A stretch of DNA of 64,000 bases from Shewanella vesiculosa (lineage in GTDB: Bacteria; Pseudomonadota; Gammaproteobacteria; Enterobacterales; Shewanellaceae). This document shows positions 49,028 through 59,709 of the stretch, one piece after another; position 1 is the stretch's first letter; every line of letters begins with the position of its first letter. The stretch covers positions 1,612,001 to 1,676,000 of the forward strand of contig NZ_CP073588.1 in the NCBI RefSeq assembly GCF_021560015.1, in the 5' to 3' direction. The position numbers and the translations under genes are program-made. Below the pieces are notes generated by a model that was not told the DNA's origin, did not search any database, and saw only the letters and a list, made by a program, of their open reading frames with translations.

Positions 49028-50410
49028 ATGGAATTAATATGGAAGCTTGTGCTCGCGTTAATTTTGCTGCTCAACTATTTAGGACTCGGTTCAGATGCTA
49101 GCGCTGCAGAGCGTTGGTTCTTAAATGCCTCTGTGCTTGACCCTGATTCTAAAGGCGTCACGTTAAAGAATGTGTTAATCCGTGGTAATGAGATTATTCA
49201 AGTAACTGAGGCAATCCCTGTAAAAGATGGCATCGCCCAAGAAGACTTGGCCGGCGATCTTATGTTGCCCGGCATGATAGACATGCACACCCATGCTTGG
49301 GGAAATGGCTCACTTACCTATAATGAGGGTTTCCAATACATAGGTATTAGAGGCACTTTAAACGCAATGCTTTACGCTGGAGTGCACGGTGCGCTCGATT
49401 TATTCGGCAAGGAAGATCAGCTGCTTGATTACCGCGACAACCAATACCCAAGCATGAGGGATGAAGCACAGCTGTTCGCCGCAGGCCCTTGTTTCACAGT
49501 AACAAAAGGCCACTGCTCTGAAATGGGCATAAAAACCCGCATTATAGATTCGCCCGAGCAAGTCGTGCCTGAAGTACAAGAGCTTGCAGCCAAGCGCCCG
49601 AATGTACTCAAAGTAGTCTTAGAGCAGGATCATCCTAGAAAACCCACTGTATCTAAAGAAACTCTGCAAGTATTTCTGGCCGAAGCCAAGAAACTCAATA
49701 TCCCCTCAGTGGTTCATGTGGGAAGTTGGGAGGATGTGCGAACCGCGAGTGAACTTGGGGCAAATTCCATTACCCACTTACCCTTTACGCCTATGCCAGA
49801 GGATATTCCTGCGTTGCTAAAGGCCAACAACACCGCAATTATTACCACAGTCGGCGTGATCCTTGAAACTCAGCGATTATTCAAAGAAGTCCCCAAGAGT
49901 CATACCGATAAGTTAACCCGAACCTTGGTTAACCCCGCCATACTTGAGCAGTTTCCCGTTGAGAAAAAGAGTAAAGGTCAAGTTGACTGGCTAAAGTCCG
50001 AAAAGTGGTTGCATGCCAAGGTTAATGCCACAGATTCGCTCGCTAAACTTGTCGCTCAAGGAGTCACCATCATTGCCGGCTCAGATAGCGCTAACTTAAC
50101 TATGTATCAGGGGGTTGGTCTGCACACTGAACTATTTCATTTACAGCAATTAGGCATGTCAGCCAAAGATATTTTACTCTCGGTAACGCATGAGGCTTAT
50201 CAGTTTTTGGGACTTAACTGGGGAATTAAACCTGGCGCCAAGGCAAACTTCATCATTTTGCCCATTGAAGTCACCGAGGATATAACCAAAACGGTTGAAT
50301 TTAAGCGTATATATTTAGAAGGCCGTATTGTAGATAGAGAAAAACTACTCACCTACGCCACCCCCAATTGGTGGCAATACGGTAAGTTGATTATGGGTGT
50401 TGAAGATTAA
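49028..50410 (+). CDS. Secreted amidohydrolase
   Basis: 460 residues with an N-terminal signal peptide (hydrophobic LVLALILLLNYLGLGSDASA, cleavage near residue 26). The metal site of the amidohydrolase fold is visible: HxH in MIDMHTHAWG (His87, His89), likely Lys or Glu ligand region NVLKVVLEQDH, His in SVVHVGSW, His in SITHLPF, and Asp in AGSDSANLTM. This matches imidazolonepropionase/dipeptidase-like secreted hydrolases; substrate unknown. An AGGA ribosome site precedes ATG 49028. It follows the LytSR-type pair on the same strand. Confidence 0.9.
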   Translation: MELIWKLVLALILLLNYLGLGSDASAAERWFLNASVLDPDSKGVTLKNVLIRGNEIIQVTEAIPVKDGIAQEDLAGDLMLPGMIDMHTHAWGNGSLTYNEGFQYIGIRGTLNAMLYAGVHGALDLFGKEDQLLDYRDNQYPSMRDEAQLFAAGPCFTVTKGHCSEMGIKTRIIDSPEQVVPEVQELAAKRPNVLKVVLEQDHPRKPTVSKETLQVFLAEAKKLNIPSVVHVGSWEDVRTASELGANSITHLPFTPMPEDIPALLKANNTAIITTVGVILETQRLFKEVPKSHTDKLTRTLVNPAILEQFPVEKKSKGQVDWLKSEKWLHAKVNATDSLAKLVAQGVTIIAGSDSANLTMYQGVGLHTELFHLQQLGMSAKDILLSVTHEAYQFLGLNWGIKPGAKANFIILPIEVTEDITKTVEFKRIYLEGRIVDREKLLTYATPNWWQYGKLIMGVED

Positions 50411-50504
50411 TTCTTAAACATCATCCAGAATTAACTGCATGTAGCCGCTTTAGATATAGGCTAGGAAATCCCAGATAATCCTTTTTAAATTTCAAAAGAG
50501 TAGA

Positions 50505-50569
50505 CACGCATGGTGCTATCTGATCTAATCAATGTCGCCAAAAACCTATTAAATCTAACACCATGCGTG
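50505..50569 (+). repeat. Inverted repeat at the 5' end of the IS4 remnant
   Basis: Perfect 11-bp arms CACGCATGGTG (50505-50515) and CACCATGCGTG (50559-50569). The right arm contains the transposase ATG. It is probably part of the left end of the insertion sequence. Confidence 0.6.
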
Positions 50570-51301
50570 ATATCCATATCACTACACTATTTGCTTAAAA
50601 ACAATGCACAAAAATTCATCAAAAACGCCTTAATTCTCTGTTGGTTGCCACTGAGTCACTACTCGATGGAAATCAATTGTCACTCACTCAGCTTGGTCGC
50701 AATATTACAGGCTCTTTGGCGGCTAAACATAACATTAAACGTATCGAGCGACTCTTAGGTAATCATCAATTAGCCCAAGATAAAATAACCATCTATCAAT
50801 GGCATGCTCGATATTTGTGTGGTTCAAATCCTATGCGTATTATCTTGGTCGATTGCTCTGATGTCCGTGAACAGCTCCGAATAATAACGCTACGTGCATC
50901 CATCAGTGTTCAAGGTCGCTCTGTGACTGTATATGAACGCACTTTTTTATTTGAAGACTACAACGCACCTCACAGCCATAATGCGTTTCTCGCTGAACTC
51001 GCCAATGTTCTACCTCAAGGCTGTTGTCCGTTCATCCCGACCGATGCAGGTTATCGTAATACCTGGTTCAGAGAAGTCTAACGTTATGGTTGGTTTTGGC
51101 TTGGTAGAGTACGTGGCGATGTAAGCTTTATGCATCATGGAAAAGCGACCTGATTCTCGAATAAATCGCTCTACCCGAAAGCAAACTCAACCGCTAAATA
51201 CATAGGTAATGTCCAGCTTGCACATAAATCAACGCTAAGCTGCTATTGACACCTATTTAAGGTAAGCCCAAATTACGTAAAGATAAGCGCTCTTCAAAAG
51301 C
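50563..51301 (+). pseudogene. IS4-family transposase remnant
   Basis: From ATG 50563 the frame reads MRDIHITTLFA, a stop, then KQCTKIHQKRLNSLLVATES, LAAKHNIKRIERLLGN, MRIILVDCSDVREQLRI (first catalytic Asp region), FLFEDYNAPHSHNAF and FIPTDAGYRNTWF (second Asp). A stop at 51079 (TAA) interrupts RYGWFWLGRVRGDVSF, and the part after it decays. Traces of a typical IS4 segment (KDKRSSKA) reach 51301, where the ~200-bp repeat begins. The catalytic Glu region is missing. Dead element. Confidence 0.85.
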
Positions 51302-51496
51302 GGGCCGAAGCTGCATACACTTGAAGTTAAAAGCTGGATCAATCCCATGGCGACCTTTTCGCAGCTGTTGTTTTGTAAATAGCGAAAATGTTGTGGGGCG
51401 GCTGGTCTAATTCTTTTAAAAAGAGTATGAGGGAATAGCCGTTGATTTCCTCTTGATATGGTGTGAGCGAAGCACCACGACGTTAGTGGCCGCAGG
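51302..51496 (-). repeat. Dispersed ~200-bp repeat, copy 2 (inverted)
   Basis: Read on the minus strand it starts CCTGCGGCCACTAACGTCG and ends GTATGCAGCTTCGGCCC. It corresponds to copy 1 at 46395-46591 in opposite orientation. Its inner end abuts the IS4 transposase remnant, suggesting it inserted into it. Confidence 0.85.
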
Positions 51497-51896
51497 TCAT
51501 AGCCTAACCAACTTAAGGGCAAAACCAAGTTAGCTGTTAACTTAACATTCGTATTAAATGAAGCTAAATCGAAGAGAGAGAATGAACCAGTGTAGATGCT
51601 GAGGGTATCGAAAACAGGGACGTTTTCGTTAAGCGGCCATGGATGGCGTAAAGCGTCCCGAAGCAGTATCTGCACATAAGCCCACTGCAGGTGATTGACT
51701 GTAATGAAGGTACAAGCTTCAAACCCATTTAACCAATACCCATTCAGCTAAATACGACTCAACCAAACATAAAAAATGCCAGTTTAGCGGCAATACTGTA
51801 ATGGCTATTTGCTAATGGCCAGGAAATACATGCCCATGCATAATGACATCAGCGTAACTAAATACGGTGTATGATTAAACTTTAGCAATAAAACAT
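51497..51896. other. Non-coding region right of the repeat
   Basis: About 400 bases with no supported gene. The 3' end of the IS4 element is not recognisable here, so it was lost. A terminator hairpin for mepM follows. Confidence 0.4.
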
Positions 51897-51923
51897 AAAT
51901 GCAGCCATCAGGCTGCATTTTTA
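51897..51923 (-). terminator. Terminator downstream of mepM
   Basis: Stem AAATGCAGCC/GGCTGCATTT with ATCA loop. T-rich on both sides, better on the plus strand. It lies 55 bases past the mepM stop; probably bidirectional. Confidence 0.6.
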
Positions 51924-51977
51924 TTTTGTACTAACGCTAAGCAATTGAGATAAATAGCGTGGATTAATCGAGGTTAA

Positions 51978-53264
51978 TTAGCCTAAATCCATCATCATGC
52001 TTCGGCTTTTAACCAAAGCTTGAAAGGCTTGCAATTGCTTTTTAGGTAATACTTTGGCTTCTGCGATATTGGCTTTCATCGCGTCAACAGGGCGACCATT
52101 TACAATAAATTCATAATGTAAGTGAGGGCCTGTTGAAGCACCGGTATTACCCGATAGGGCAATCACTTGACCACGAGTCACTCGTTGTCCTTTTTTAACC
52201 AAAAACTTCGACAAATGTAAGTAGCGAGTGCTGACTTTATTATCGTGTTGAATCACAACATAGTTACCCGCAAAAGGATGCTTAGTCACCAAGGTCACCA
52301 CACCATCACCGGGAGCCACTACAGGAGTGCCAATTGGAGTCGCAAAGTCGGTACCATTATGAGGACGCACGCGGCCTGTAATAGGATGTTTGCGATTAGG
52401 GTTAAAGCGAGAACTCAAACGGTATTGTCTATTAAGCGGTACACGTTGAAAAGCTGGGGTTAAACTTTGGCCTTGGATGTCGTAATAGTTGCCATCAGTG
52501 TTTTGAAATGCGGTTATGTCGCGACGACTGGTATTAATCCTAATACCTTCAATTGTTGTCATCCCAGTTAGTTCACCTTCAACGAACTGATCATTTACCA
52601 AAACCGAAAAGGTGTCACCTGCATGTAACTCGCGTGAAAAGTTTAATTTCGACTTTAGTAATGACTCGACTTTTTGAATTTCAGCAGCACTTAAACCGGC
52701 TTTTTTAGCTGACACATAAAAAGAACCATTTATTTCGCCGCCGACGATACGATTTTGCCAAATACCATCAATATTAATGTCATTTACAGCGTAAGTTCCG
52801 TCTTCAAAACGAGTGAAAACCACTTGATGAGCAGGATTAAAATATAACTCTAACTTATCAAGTTCGCCGTTCGCGTTATCCCAGAACTGGATACGGTTAC
52901 CGGGTAACAAAGTATCTAACGCTAACACTTCTAAATCAGCCTCAAGGACTTTGTACATGGTTCGTTGGTCGATACCAGCTAACTCAAATAACTGACTTAA
53001 AGTATCACCACTTTGGATCACGCGGTCTAAAATTGGCGATGTCGGCTTAACAATTTTCAAGGTACTGTCTTGCTGAGCGATATGTGGCAATAGTGAATCG
53101 ATATCAATAGCCACGGGAATTCGTTGGGATGAAAACTCTTGTTGTGTTGGCCATAATAAGGCGGCACCGACAACAAACACGCTTGCTAGCAAGAATTTCT
53201 TGTGCAAGTTTGGTAAGTTCAATTGACTTACCGATGGCCGTTGGAAGGCCATTATTTTACTCAT
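51978..53264 (-). CDS. mepM: M23-family murein DD-endopeptidase MepM-like
   Basis: About 428 residues. One membrane anchor or signal segment (FLLASVFVVGAALLWP, about residues 25-40), a LysM-like/Opacity region (VIQSGDTLSQLFELAGI), an intermediate Csd3-type domain (LLKSKLNFSRELHAGDTFSVL), and the LytM/M23 metallopeptidase (HNGTDFATPIGTPVVAPGDG with zinc His and Asp; GPHLHYEF zinc HxH). MepM cleaves peptide cross-links of peptidoglycan during growth. ATG 53264 is used. TTG 53270 and ATG 53246 are alternatives, and no start has a clear ribosome site. Confidence 0.92.
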   Translation of the reverse strand: MSKIMAFQRPSVSQLNLPNLHKKFLLASVFVVGAALLWPTQQEFSSQRIPVAIDIDSLLPHIAQQDSTLKIVKPTSPILDRVIQSGDTLSQLFELAGIDQRTMYKVLEADLEVLALDTLLPGNRIQFWDNANGELDKLELYFNPAHQVVFTRFEDGTYAVNDINIDGIWQNRIVGGEINGSFYVSAKKAGLSAAEIQKVESLLKSKLNFSRELHAGDTFSVLVNDQFVEGELTGMTTIEGIRINTSRRDITAFQNTDGNYYDIQGQSLTPAFQRVPLNRQYRLSSRFNPNRKHPITGRVRPHNGTDFATPIGTPVVAPGDGVVTLVTKHPFAGNYVVIQHDNKVSTRYLHLSKFLVKKGQRVTRGQVIALSGNTGASTGPHLHYEFIVNGRPVDAMKANIAEAKVLPKKQLQAFQALVKSRSMMMDLG

Positions 53265-53576
53265 TAGCAATGTTTAATCCACCCTAAAAGATGACGTTTT
53301 ATATTTATTGTTTTTTCTTTTACTGCAAACTGTTATTGCGATACTGAGAATAAAATGAGCTAACACGTTACGTTTAGGTCATTTTTGTCATCAATATGGC
53401 CTAATATTTGATACTTCGCAGTCCGGTAAAAACAGCTTAAAACGCGGGCTTCTGTACTCAAATTGCATTTCAACGCTCTTTTATATCAAAAAAAAATCAT
53501 ATTACAAATATAAAATGTTATTTAATTAATATTAATTTTGAACTCAATGGCAGTCATTACGGGAGTTTGAGGTAGA
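53265..53576. other. Intergenic region between mepM start and sbcC end
   Basis: About 310 bases, strongly AT-rich. It holds the mepM promoter region; no clear terminator or motif was seen. Confidence 0.35.
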
Positions 53577-56500
53577 TCAACTGCCGTTAATCGCAAATTC
53601 ATGCTGTAATTTACTTATACCAAGACCATTCATTTTATTCACTTTTATCTGCACGTCGATCCGCTCTTTCATCGCTTCGATATGGCTAATCACGCCTATC
53701 ATTTTGCCCGATGCATTTAAATTATCTAATGCATCGAGTGCGGTATCTAGAGTTTGGCTGTCTAAGGTACCAAAGCCTTCATCTAAAAACAGTGAGTCAA
53801 TGCTCGTTTTATGACTTACCAAGTCAGATAGCGCTAACGCAAGCGCTAGGCTAACCAAAAAGCTTTCACCGCCGGACAAGGTTCGGGTATCGCGAACTGC
53901 ATCACCTTGCCAGGTATCGAGCACTTGTAACTCTAATGCATCCGACTCTTTGCGCTCTAATAAGTAACGGCCCTGGAGACGTTCAAGCTGTCGATTAGCT
54001 AACGCTACTAAATGATCTAAAGTAAGCCCTTGAGCAAATTTGCGGAACTTATCGCCTTTTTGTGAGCCGATGAGAGCATGCAAGTAGGCAAGATCGTCAT
54101 AAACTTGCAGTGATTGTGCCTGCTGTTTTAACAGTTGCTGCTGCCCTTCTCGCCTATTGGCATCAAGTTCGAGCTCGTGCGTTTAAGCGCCACAAAGTTT
54201 GGGTTAATTGTTGATGCTCTGAATCGAGCGTCTGATGCTGCTGTAATATTTCACCTTGTTGGGCTAAATCATAACGATGTTGTTGCCCAAGCTGCATCAA
54301 CTCAGTTTGGCGCGCAACGGCCTGCTCAACCAAGGTTTTGGCTTTAACAATTTCATTGTCTAATTGCTGTTTAAGTTGTTGCAATCGATAACGTTCATCC
54401 GCGCTAAGTAACGCTTGCTCAAAAGCCTGTTGATCATCAAATGGACTAGCTTGTAAGGCACTCATCCATTGGCGGTGTAATTGCTGCCATTCTTGATTAA
54501 CTTGTGTTGTCTGAGTTTGGGTAGCACTTTGCTGCGCACTTAAGCTAGCAAGATGTTTATCCGCTGCTTGTAATTGCTGCTGTACTGTCGCTAATTGTTG
54601 CTGAGCTTGCTCTAATGCTGTTTGGCTTAGCTGTTTTTCATCCTCAATCACTTTATCTGCAAAAATAAGCTTACGTTGTGCCTGTGTAGGTTGCTGAGCT
54701 GCTGTTGTGCAGTATCGAATTGCTCTGTCACTGCACTTAACCTTGCACCCAAATCGTCCGCTTGCAGATTATTGGCCATGAGCTTTTCAGCTGTAATACT
54801 CAATTGCTGCTGATTATCATTTGCCTGCTGCTGCGCTTGAGTCCAAAGCTCGAGTTGCTGTTGTAACTGGTTTAGCCAATCCACGGCATCGGCTATTGTC
54901 GGCGCCGTTAACCCTGTGGCGATAATCTGTTTTTCAAGCCCGCTGAGTAATGACGTTTGCTGCGCAGTCACCGTCTCCACTTGCTGCTGATGACTGAGTA
55001 AACCTTGCTGCAAGTTATCAAGCTGTTGTTGAAACAGCGCTTGCTGATTAATCAACTCAGCAAGCGCTTGTTGAGCTTGCACCACATACTGCTGATGCTT
55101 ATGTAAGGTTTTTTGACATTGGCTAAGCTGAGAGATTGTGAGCGCTAATTGCTGTTGCTTGGTTTCAGTTTGGTCGATGTAATCGCTTAAAGCGGACTGC
55201 TGCTGCAAATCCAATTCAAGAGATATTGATAAAGCCTCTGTTTGCTGCTGCCACTGATGAACTATGGTTTGGATGTCTGCTTGAGTTTGAGTTAACTGTT
55301 GTTGCGTATTGTCATAATTAATTTGCAGCGCCGTTTGTTGATGTTTAAGTTGCTCACCTTGTTGTTTAATCGCGTCAAGCTCAGCCTGCAACTGTTGTGC
55401 TCTTTGTTCTGTCGCTGACACATTGAGTGTTTGGTAGCGCTCAACTAAGGGATGCTCGGTTGAACCGCATAAAGCACAAGGCTCACCGGCTTTAAGTTTG
55501 GCACGCTCTATGGTTAAACTGGCAATTTGCTGTTCTTGGTGCAATAACATTTGCACATCTTTAACTTGCTGATTTTTATCACTCCACTGGCTTCTTACCC
55601 CAGAAAGAGACTGTACCAGAGCTTGCAACTCAGTCTCAAATTGCACCGAATCAGCAGTTAACTGCTGGCATTGCTGTTGCTGGCGGATAAATTGGCTCAA
55701 CAACTGGGTTAATTGATAACGTCCCGCTTGCTGCTCAATCAGTTGCTGATAATCAGCATTAATTTGTGCTTCATCTTGGCCGGCCAATAATGCTGCTAAT
55801 GCTTTTTGGCTGTCTTCTTGCTGTGATCTTGCTTGAGCAAGCTCAGTTTGAGCTTGTTGTATTTGTGGCGCGAACGCCCCTAGCTTCACCTGATTGTGCT
55901 TAATCGCATCTTGTTGCTGCGTACATAGGCTATTAATCTGGCTCAGCTGCTCGCTAAGTTGCACAACTTGTGTGTACTGGTTTTGCCAAGCGGCAAACTT
56001 TTTAGCCACTTCCTGGCCTTGTGGCAAACTCTCGAGCTGTTGCTGAATGTGTTGCTTTGCGGCGGTCAGTGTCTTTTGCTGCACTAATAAATCTTGTTGT
56101 TGCTCGCGCGTCTTTTGTTGCTGCTCATGGGTTTGTTGATGAGTTAATTTAATGTGGTTTAATTGATAATTGTGTTGATGGATCTGCTGATCCAACGGCA
56201 ACACTTGCTCATCAATTAATGCCAGTAAAACGTTATGTGCCTGATTAACATTTTCAAGCTGTAGTAGGCTTTGAGTCTGCTTATGTTTATGCTCTTGCAG
56301 TAGCGTTTCAGCTTGCTCGGTTTGTTGACTTAATTCACTCAACTGCGCCGTTAATAGTTGCGCTTTTTCGTGAGCTTTCTGCTGTTGTTCAAATAATGGC
56401 AAAATCTGCTGCGCAGGTTCACTGCGCTGTAATTGCATTAACGCGTCACTGTGTTGTTGCTGATGTATTAGCGCCTGTTGCTGCTCAGCCTCAAGCTTAG

Positions 56501-57278
56501 CTAATGACTGCTGGGCTTGCTCAGAACTATTGGCCCAGGTAATAAACTGACTTAATTGAGTCAGCTGTAATTGTTGCTGCTGCAAGGTTTGGCTATATTG
56601 TTCAATCTGGTCTTTGTGTTGCTGTATTTGCTGTTGATCAAACAACTCGACACTGCCAAGTTTTGCCTCGAGCAATTTCAAATTGGTTTTGGCTTCGCTA
56701 AAATGCTGGTGAACTCGTTCTGAGATCAGTCCATAAATTTCGGTGCCGGTGAGCTCTTCTAACAATTCAGCACGATCATTGGCATCGGCATTCAAAAAAG
56801 ACGCAAACTGCCCTTGAGACAACATCATTGATTTGGTAAAACGAGCAAAGTCGAGCCCAGTAATTTGTTCAATTAATTCTGTTTTACGCTTTATTTGGCT
56901 GGCAAGAATTTTACCGTCACTTAGCTGTGCCAGCTCCACTTGTGCATCTTGCAGATTACCATCGGCTTTATCACGCGAGCGCCTTTGACTCCAAAAAGCA
57001 CGATAAGCAACGCCTTTAACTTCAAACTCAACTTCGGCTAAACATTCAGCGGTGCCGCGAGTCATTAACTCATTAGTGGTTTTAGAGATATTATTTAACC
57101 GTGGCGTGCGATGGTAAAGCGCTAGGCAAATAGCATCCAGTATGGTGGTTTTACCCGAACCTGTGGGCCCAGTAATGGCAAATAAACCGTTTTCAGCAAA
57201 AGGTGATTGGGTAAAGTCGATTTTCCACTCATTTTTAAGCGAGTTAATATTTTTAAAACGAAGGCTTAAAATTTTCAT
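53577..57278 (-). pseudogene. sbcC: Exonuclease subunit SbcC, two frameshifts
   Basis: The minus strand encodes a full-length SbcC-like protein (about 1,230 residues joined). The N-terminus has the Walker [15 protein letters not shown]-loop [12 protein letters not shown] and a very long glutamine-rich coiled coil with the zinc hook CALCGST. The C-terminal ATPase lobe has the signature LSGGESFLVSLALALALSDL and Walker B IDSLFLDEGFGTLD. The frame shifts near 54700 (QQQLSN to [10 protein letters not shown]) and near 54175 (LNARA to ELELDANRREG). With SbcD it opens hairpins and cuts DNA ends. As written the two parts cannot be one protein, so these are either base-calling errors or inactivating mutations. 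Confidence 0.88.
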
Positions 57279-58618
57279 GACTGTTCACCGTCTGTCGCAC
57301 TTTGTGTAACAACCTCAGTGTTAACCTGATGAGACATAGTCTCTTGCAACACATGACTTGCAGCGGTTTCTTGAGTATGTCGTTCAGACTCAACCTCAGC
57401 AACCACTTGGCTAAAGCGCTGCTTAATGCGACCTAACTGCGCCTGCTGCAACTCACTATCAAATGTTTCTTGGGCTAAACGTCGAGCAAAGACCTCATCA
57501 ACACTTAACTCTGATAAGGTTTCATTATCTAACTGTTTAATATGTTGTTGACGTTGGCTACGGGCACGTTTTAATTGCAATACCTCAACCGCTTGACCTT
57601 GAGTCATGTCGGCGATACGCGATTGCAGATCTGAGAGGTAATCTTGCTGCGAGACTTCAATGCTTAACCAAGTCATGGTTGTGGCATCGGCTTGCACAGC
57701 AAATGCACTTATCTGTTGTTCAATACTGTCTAAGTCGCCTTTGAGCACCTGCATCGGCTGAAAAATGGGTACAAGCAACGGCGTAACCTGGCTGAGTGCG
57801 GCATGGCTAAACTCAACCAGAAATACCGATTTATTTGGCGTATTGTCGCTTGATAGCTCATCAAAACTGAGTGCAATAGGTGAGCCGCTATAACGAATAT
57901 GGGCAGATTTCGCCACCACTTGTGGCCGATGAATGTGGCCTAAGGCAATGTAATCTGCTGCCGGAAAAAGTGCCGCGTTAAAAGCATCTAAACTGCCAAT
58001 ATAAATATCACGTACGGATTCAGAAGTACTTGCACCAACAGTGGTTAAATGGCCGGTCGCAATAATAGGCACTGGTGTTGCCAGCCTTGTATTAACAAGC
58101 TTTGCTTGCTCAAAACAACTTTGATAGAGCTCACTAATGGCATCACCTAATTTGCGTTGTTTATCGATTGAAGATTCACCAGATTCACTTAACACCACAT
58201 CTCGTGGACGTAAAAAAGGTAGCGCACATAAAATAGCCCCCACTTCACCCATGCGATTATTTAGGGTAAAGACATGCTCTTCAACACGTTCGAGAGCCCC
58301 TGGGATAACCACGGTATTAAGGCAGGCTAACAGATTTTTAGATTCATTTAAGGTTGATACTGAATCGTGATTACCACCCAGTAAAATTAGCTGACAACCT
58401 GTTTGTTGAATTTGAACAATGAATTGATTATATAAGGCGCGGGCATAGCTTGGCGGCGTGCCAGTATCGAAAATATCGCCCGCAACAATAAGGGCATCAA
58501 CTTGATGAAGGTCGATTTGCTCAAGTAACCATGCCATAAAAGCTTGATGCTCGGCTGCGCGGCTTTTGCCATAAAAATATTGACCGAGGTGCCAATCTGA
58601 TGTGTGAATAATGCGCAT
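57275..58618 (-). CDS. sbcD: Exonuclease subunit SbcD
   Basis: 447 residues. Mre11-type metallophosphatase: [43 protein letters not shown] and LGHIHRPQV are the successive metal motifs. The C-terminal region (from about 370) is the SbcC-binding part. The ATG at 58618 is used because AAGGGA stands just ahead and gives [12 protein letters not shown]; the frame opens six codons earlier at a TTG. It overlaps sbcC by four bases (ATGA). Confidence 0.95.
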   Translation of the reverse strand: MRIIHTSDWHLGQYFYGKSRAAEHQAFMAWLLEQIDLHQVDALIVAGDIFDTGTPPSYARALYNQFIVQIQQTGCQLILLGGNHDSVSTLNESKNLLACLNTVVIPGALERVEEHVFTLNNRMGEVGAILCALPFLRPRDVVLSESGESSIDKQRKLGDAISELYQSCFEQAKLVNTRLATPVPIIATGHLTTVGASTSESVRDIYIGSLDAFNAALFPAADYIALGHIHRPQVVAKSAHIRYSGSPIALSFDELSSDNTPNKSVFLVEFSHAALSQVTPLLVPIFQPMQVLKGDLDSIEQQISAFAVQADATTMTWLSIEVSQQDYLSDLQSRIADMTQGQAVEVLQLKRARSQRQQHIKQLDNETLSELSVDEVFARRLAQETFDSELQQAQLGRIKQRFSQVVAEVESERHTQETAASHVLQETMSHQVNTEVVTQSATDGEQS

Positions 58619-58683
58619 AACATCCCTTTTAATCAAAAACGCTTAATAATGGCGTGAGTAAACCCGAATTGCCGCTATTACGA

Positions 58684-59449
58684 TCACATATATTGCGACC
58701 ACAATAATTTACCGCTCATTCCCAATGACATGATCACCACCAAAGGTTTAATAATTTTAACTCCTTTAGTGACCACAAGGCGTGAACCTAATGTGGCACC
58801 AATGGCCTGGCCTACCAGCATAATTAATCCTAATATCACCGCCACTTGACCACCAATTAAGAAGAAAATGAGCGAAGCAATGTTCGTGGCAAAATTGAGC
58901 AGTTTTGCATGCGCAGTGGCTTTAGCTAAACCCAAAACCGGCTAATGAGACAAATGCCAAGGCAAAAAAACTCCCAGTACCTGGGCCAAAAAAACCATCA
59001 TAGAAGCCAACGCCTAATGCAGCAGTAAATGCAAATACACTTGGCGTGAGAATTTGTTGGCGGTCTTGCTCACTGATTTTTTTAGACAATAAAAAATAAC
59101 AACCAATGGCTAAAATCAAAAAAGGTAACACTACCTCTAACAGTTTCGCGTCGATCATTTGTACTAATATGGTGCCAATTGAGGCACCGATAAAAGCGCA
59201 AATCAACGACAGTTTTATACTGCGTAAATCGACCAAGCCTTTACGAACAAAATATAGACTTGCAAAAAAACTCCCACCACAGGCTTGTAATTTATTGGTG
59301 CCTAAAGCCGCTGCTGGCGGCAGCCCAGCCCACATCAATGCCGGAATGGTGAGTAACCCCCCCCCCCCACCAGCTATTGCGTCAATAAAACCTGCAATTA
59401 AAGCAACAGCAAACAAAATAACGCCGAGTTGGAGCGTGAGTTCAAACAT
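58684..59449 (-). pseudogene. yfcA: TSUP-family sulfite/organosulfonate exporter-like protein YfcA, frameshifted
   Basis: Colinear with E. coli YfcA (269 residues). It begins ILFAVALIAGFIDAIAGGGGGLLTIPALMWAGLPP, then ATLYFVR-like ASLYFVRKGL, GFYDGFFGPGTGSFFALAF. The frame is lost at GGGTTTAGC near 58930 (LAGFGFS stop); removing one T gives FGLAKATAHAKLLNFATN and the last membrane helices. One extra glycine comes from a G12 tract, seen as C12 at 59357-59368 on the plus strand. About eight membrane helices in the joined protein. The family exports or imports small anions; the substrate is unknown. Confidence 0.88.
59357..59368. repeat. C12 homopolymer tract within yfcA
   Basis: Twelve consecutive C on the plus strand, twelve G in the coding strand, encoding four of five consecutive glycines. 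E. coli YfcA has four glycines here. The length is in the range prone to slipped-strand mispairing. Confidence 0.9.
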
Positions 59450-59709
59450 GAAAGTTCTCTATAATGGCAACAAATGTGAAGTCAGTAAGACAATAATAAG
59501 GCGTTATTAGACAATCTTTAACGTCAAAATACAAAGCGTTCCGAGTTATTTATTCGATTTAACTTAACTAATCGCTACTCGCATAAATAAATGATTATCA
59601 AACAACTCAATGTTTGCATTGATTATCGTTTTAGGACACTGGCACTTTGCGCTTCAGTTGTGCATTGATATAGTAGCCGACCTAATGAACACTAGCTGAA
59701 GGCTTTATT

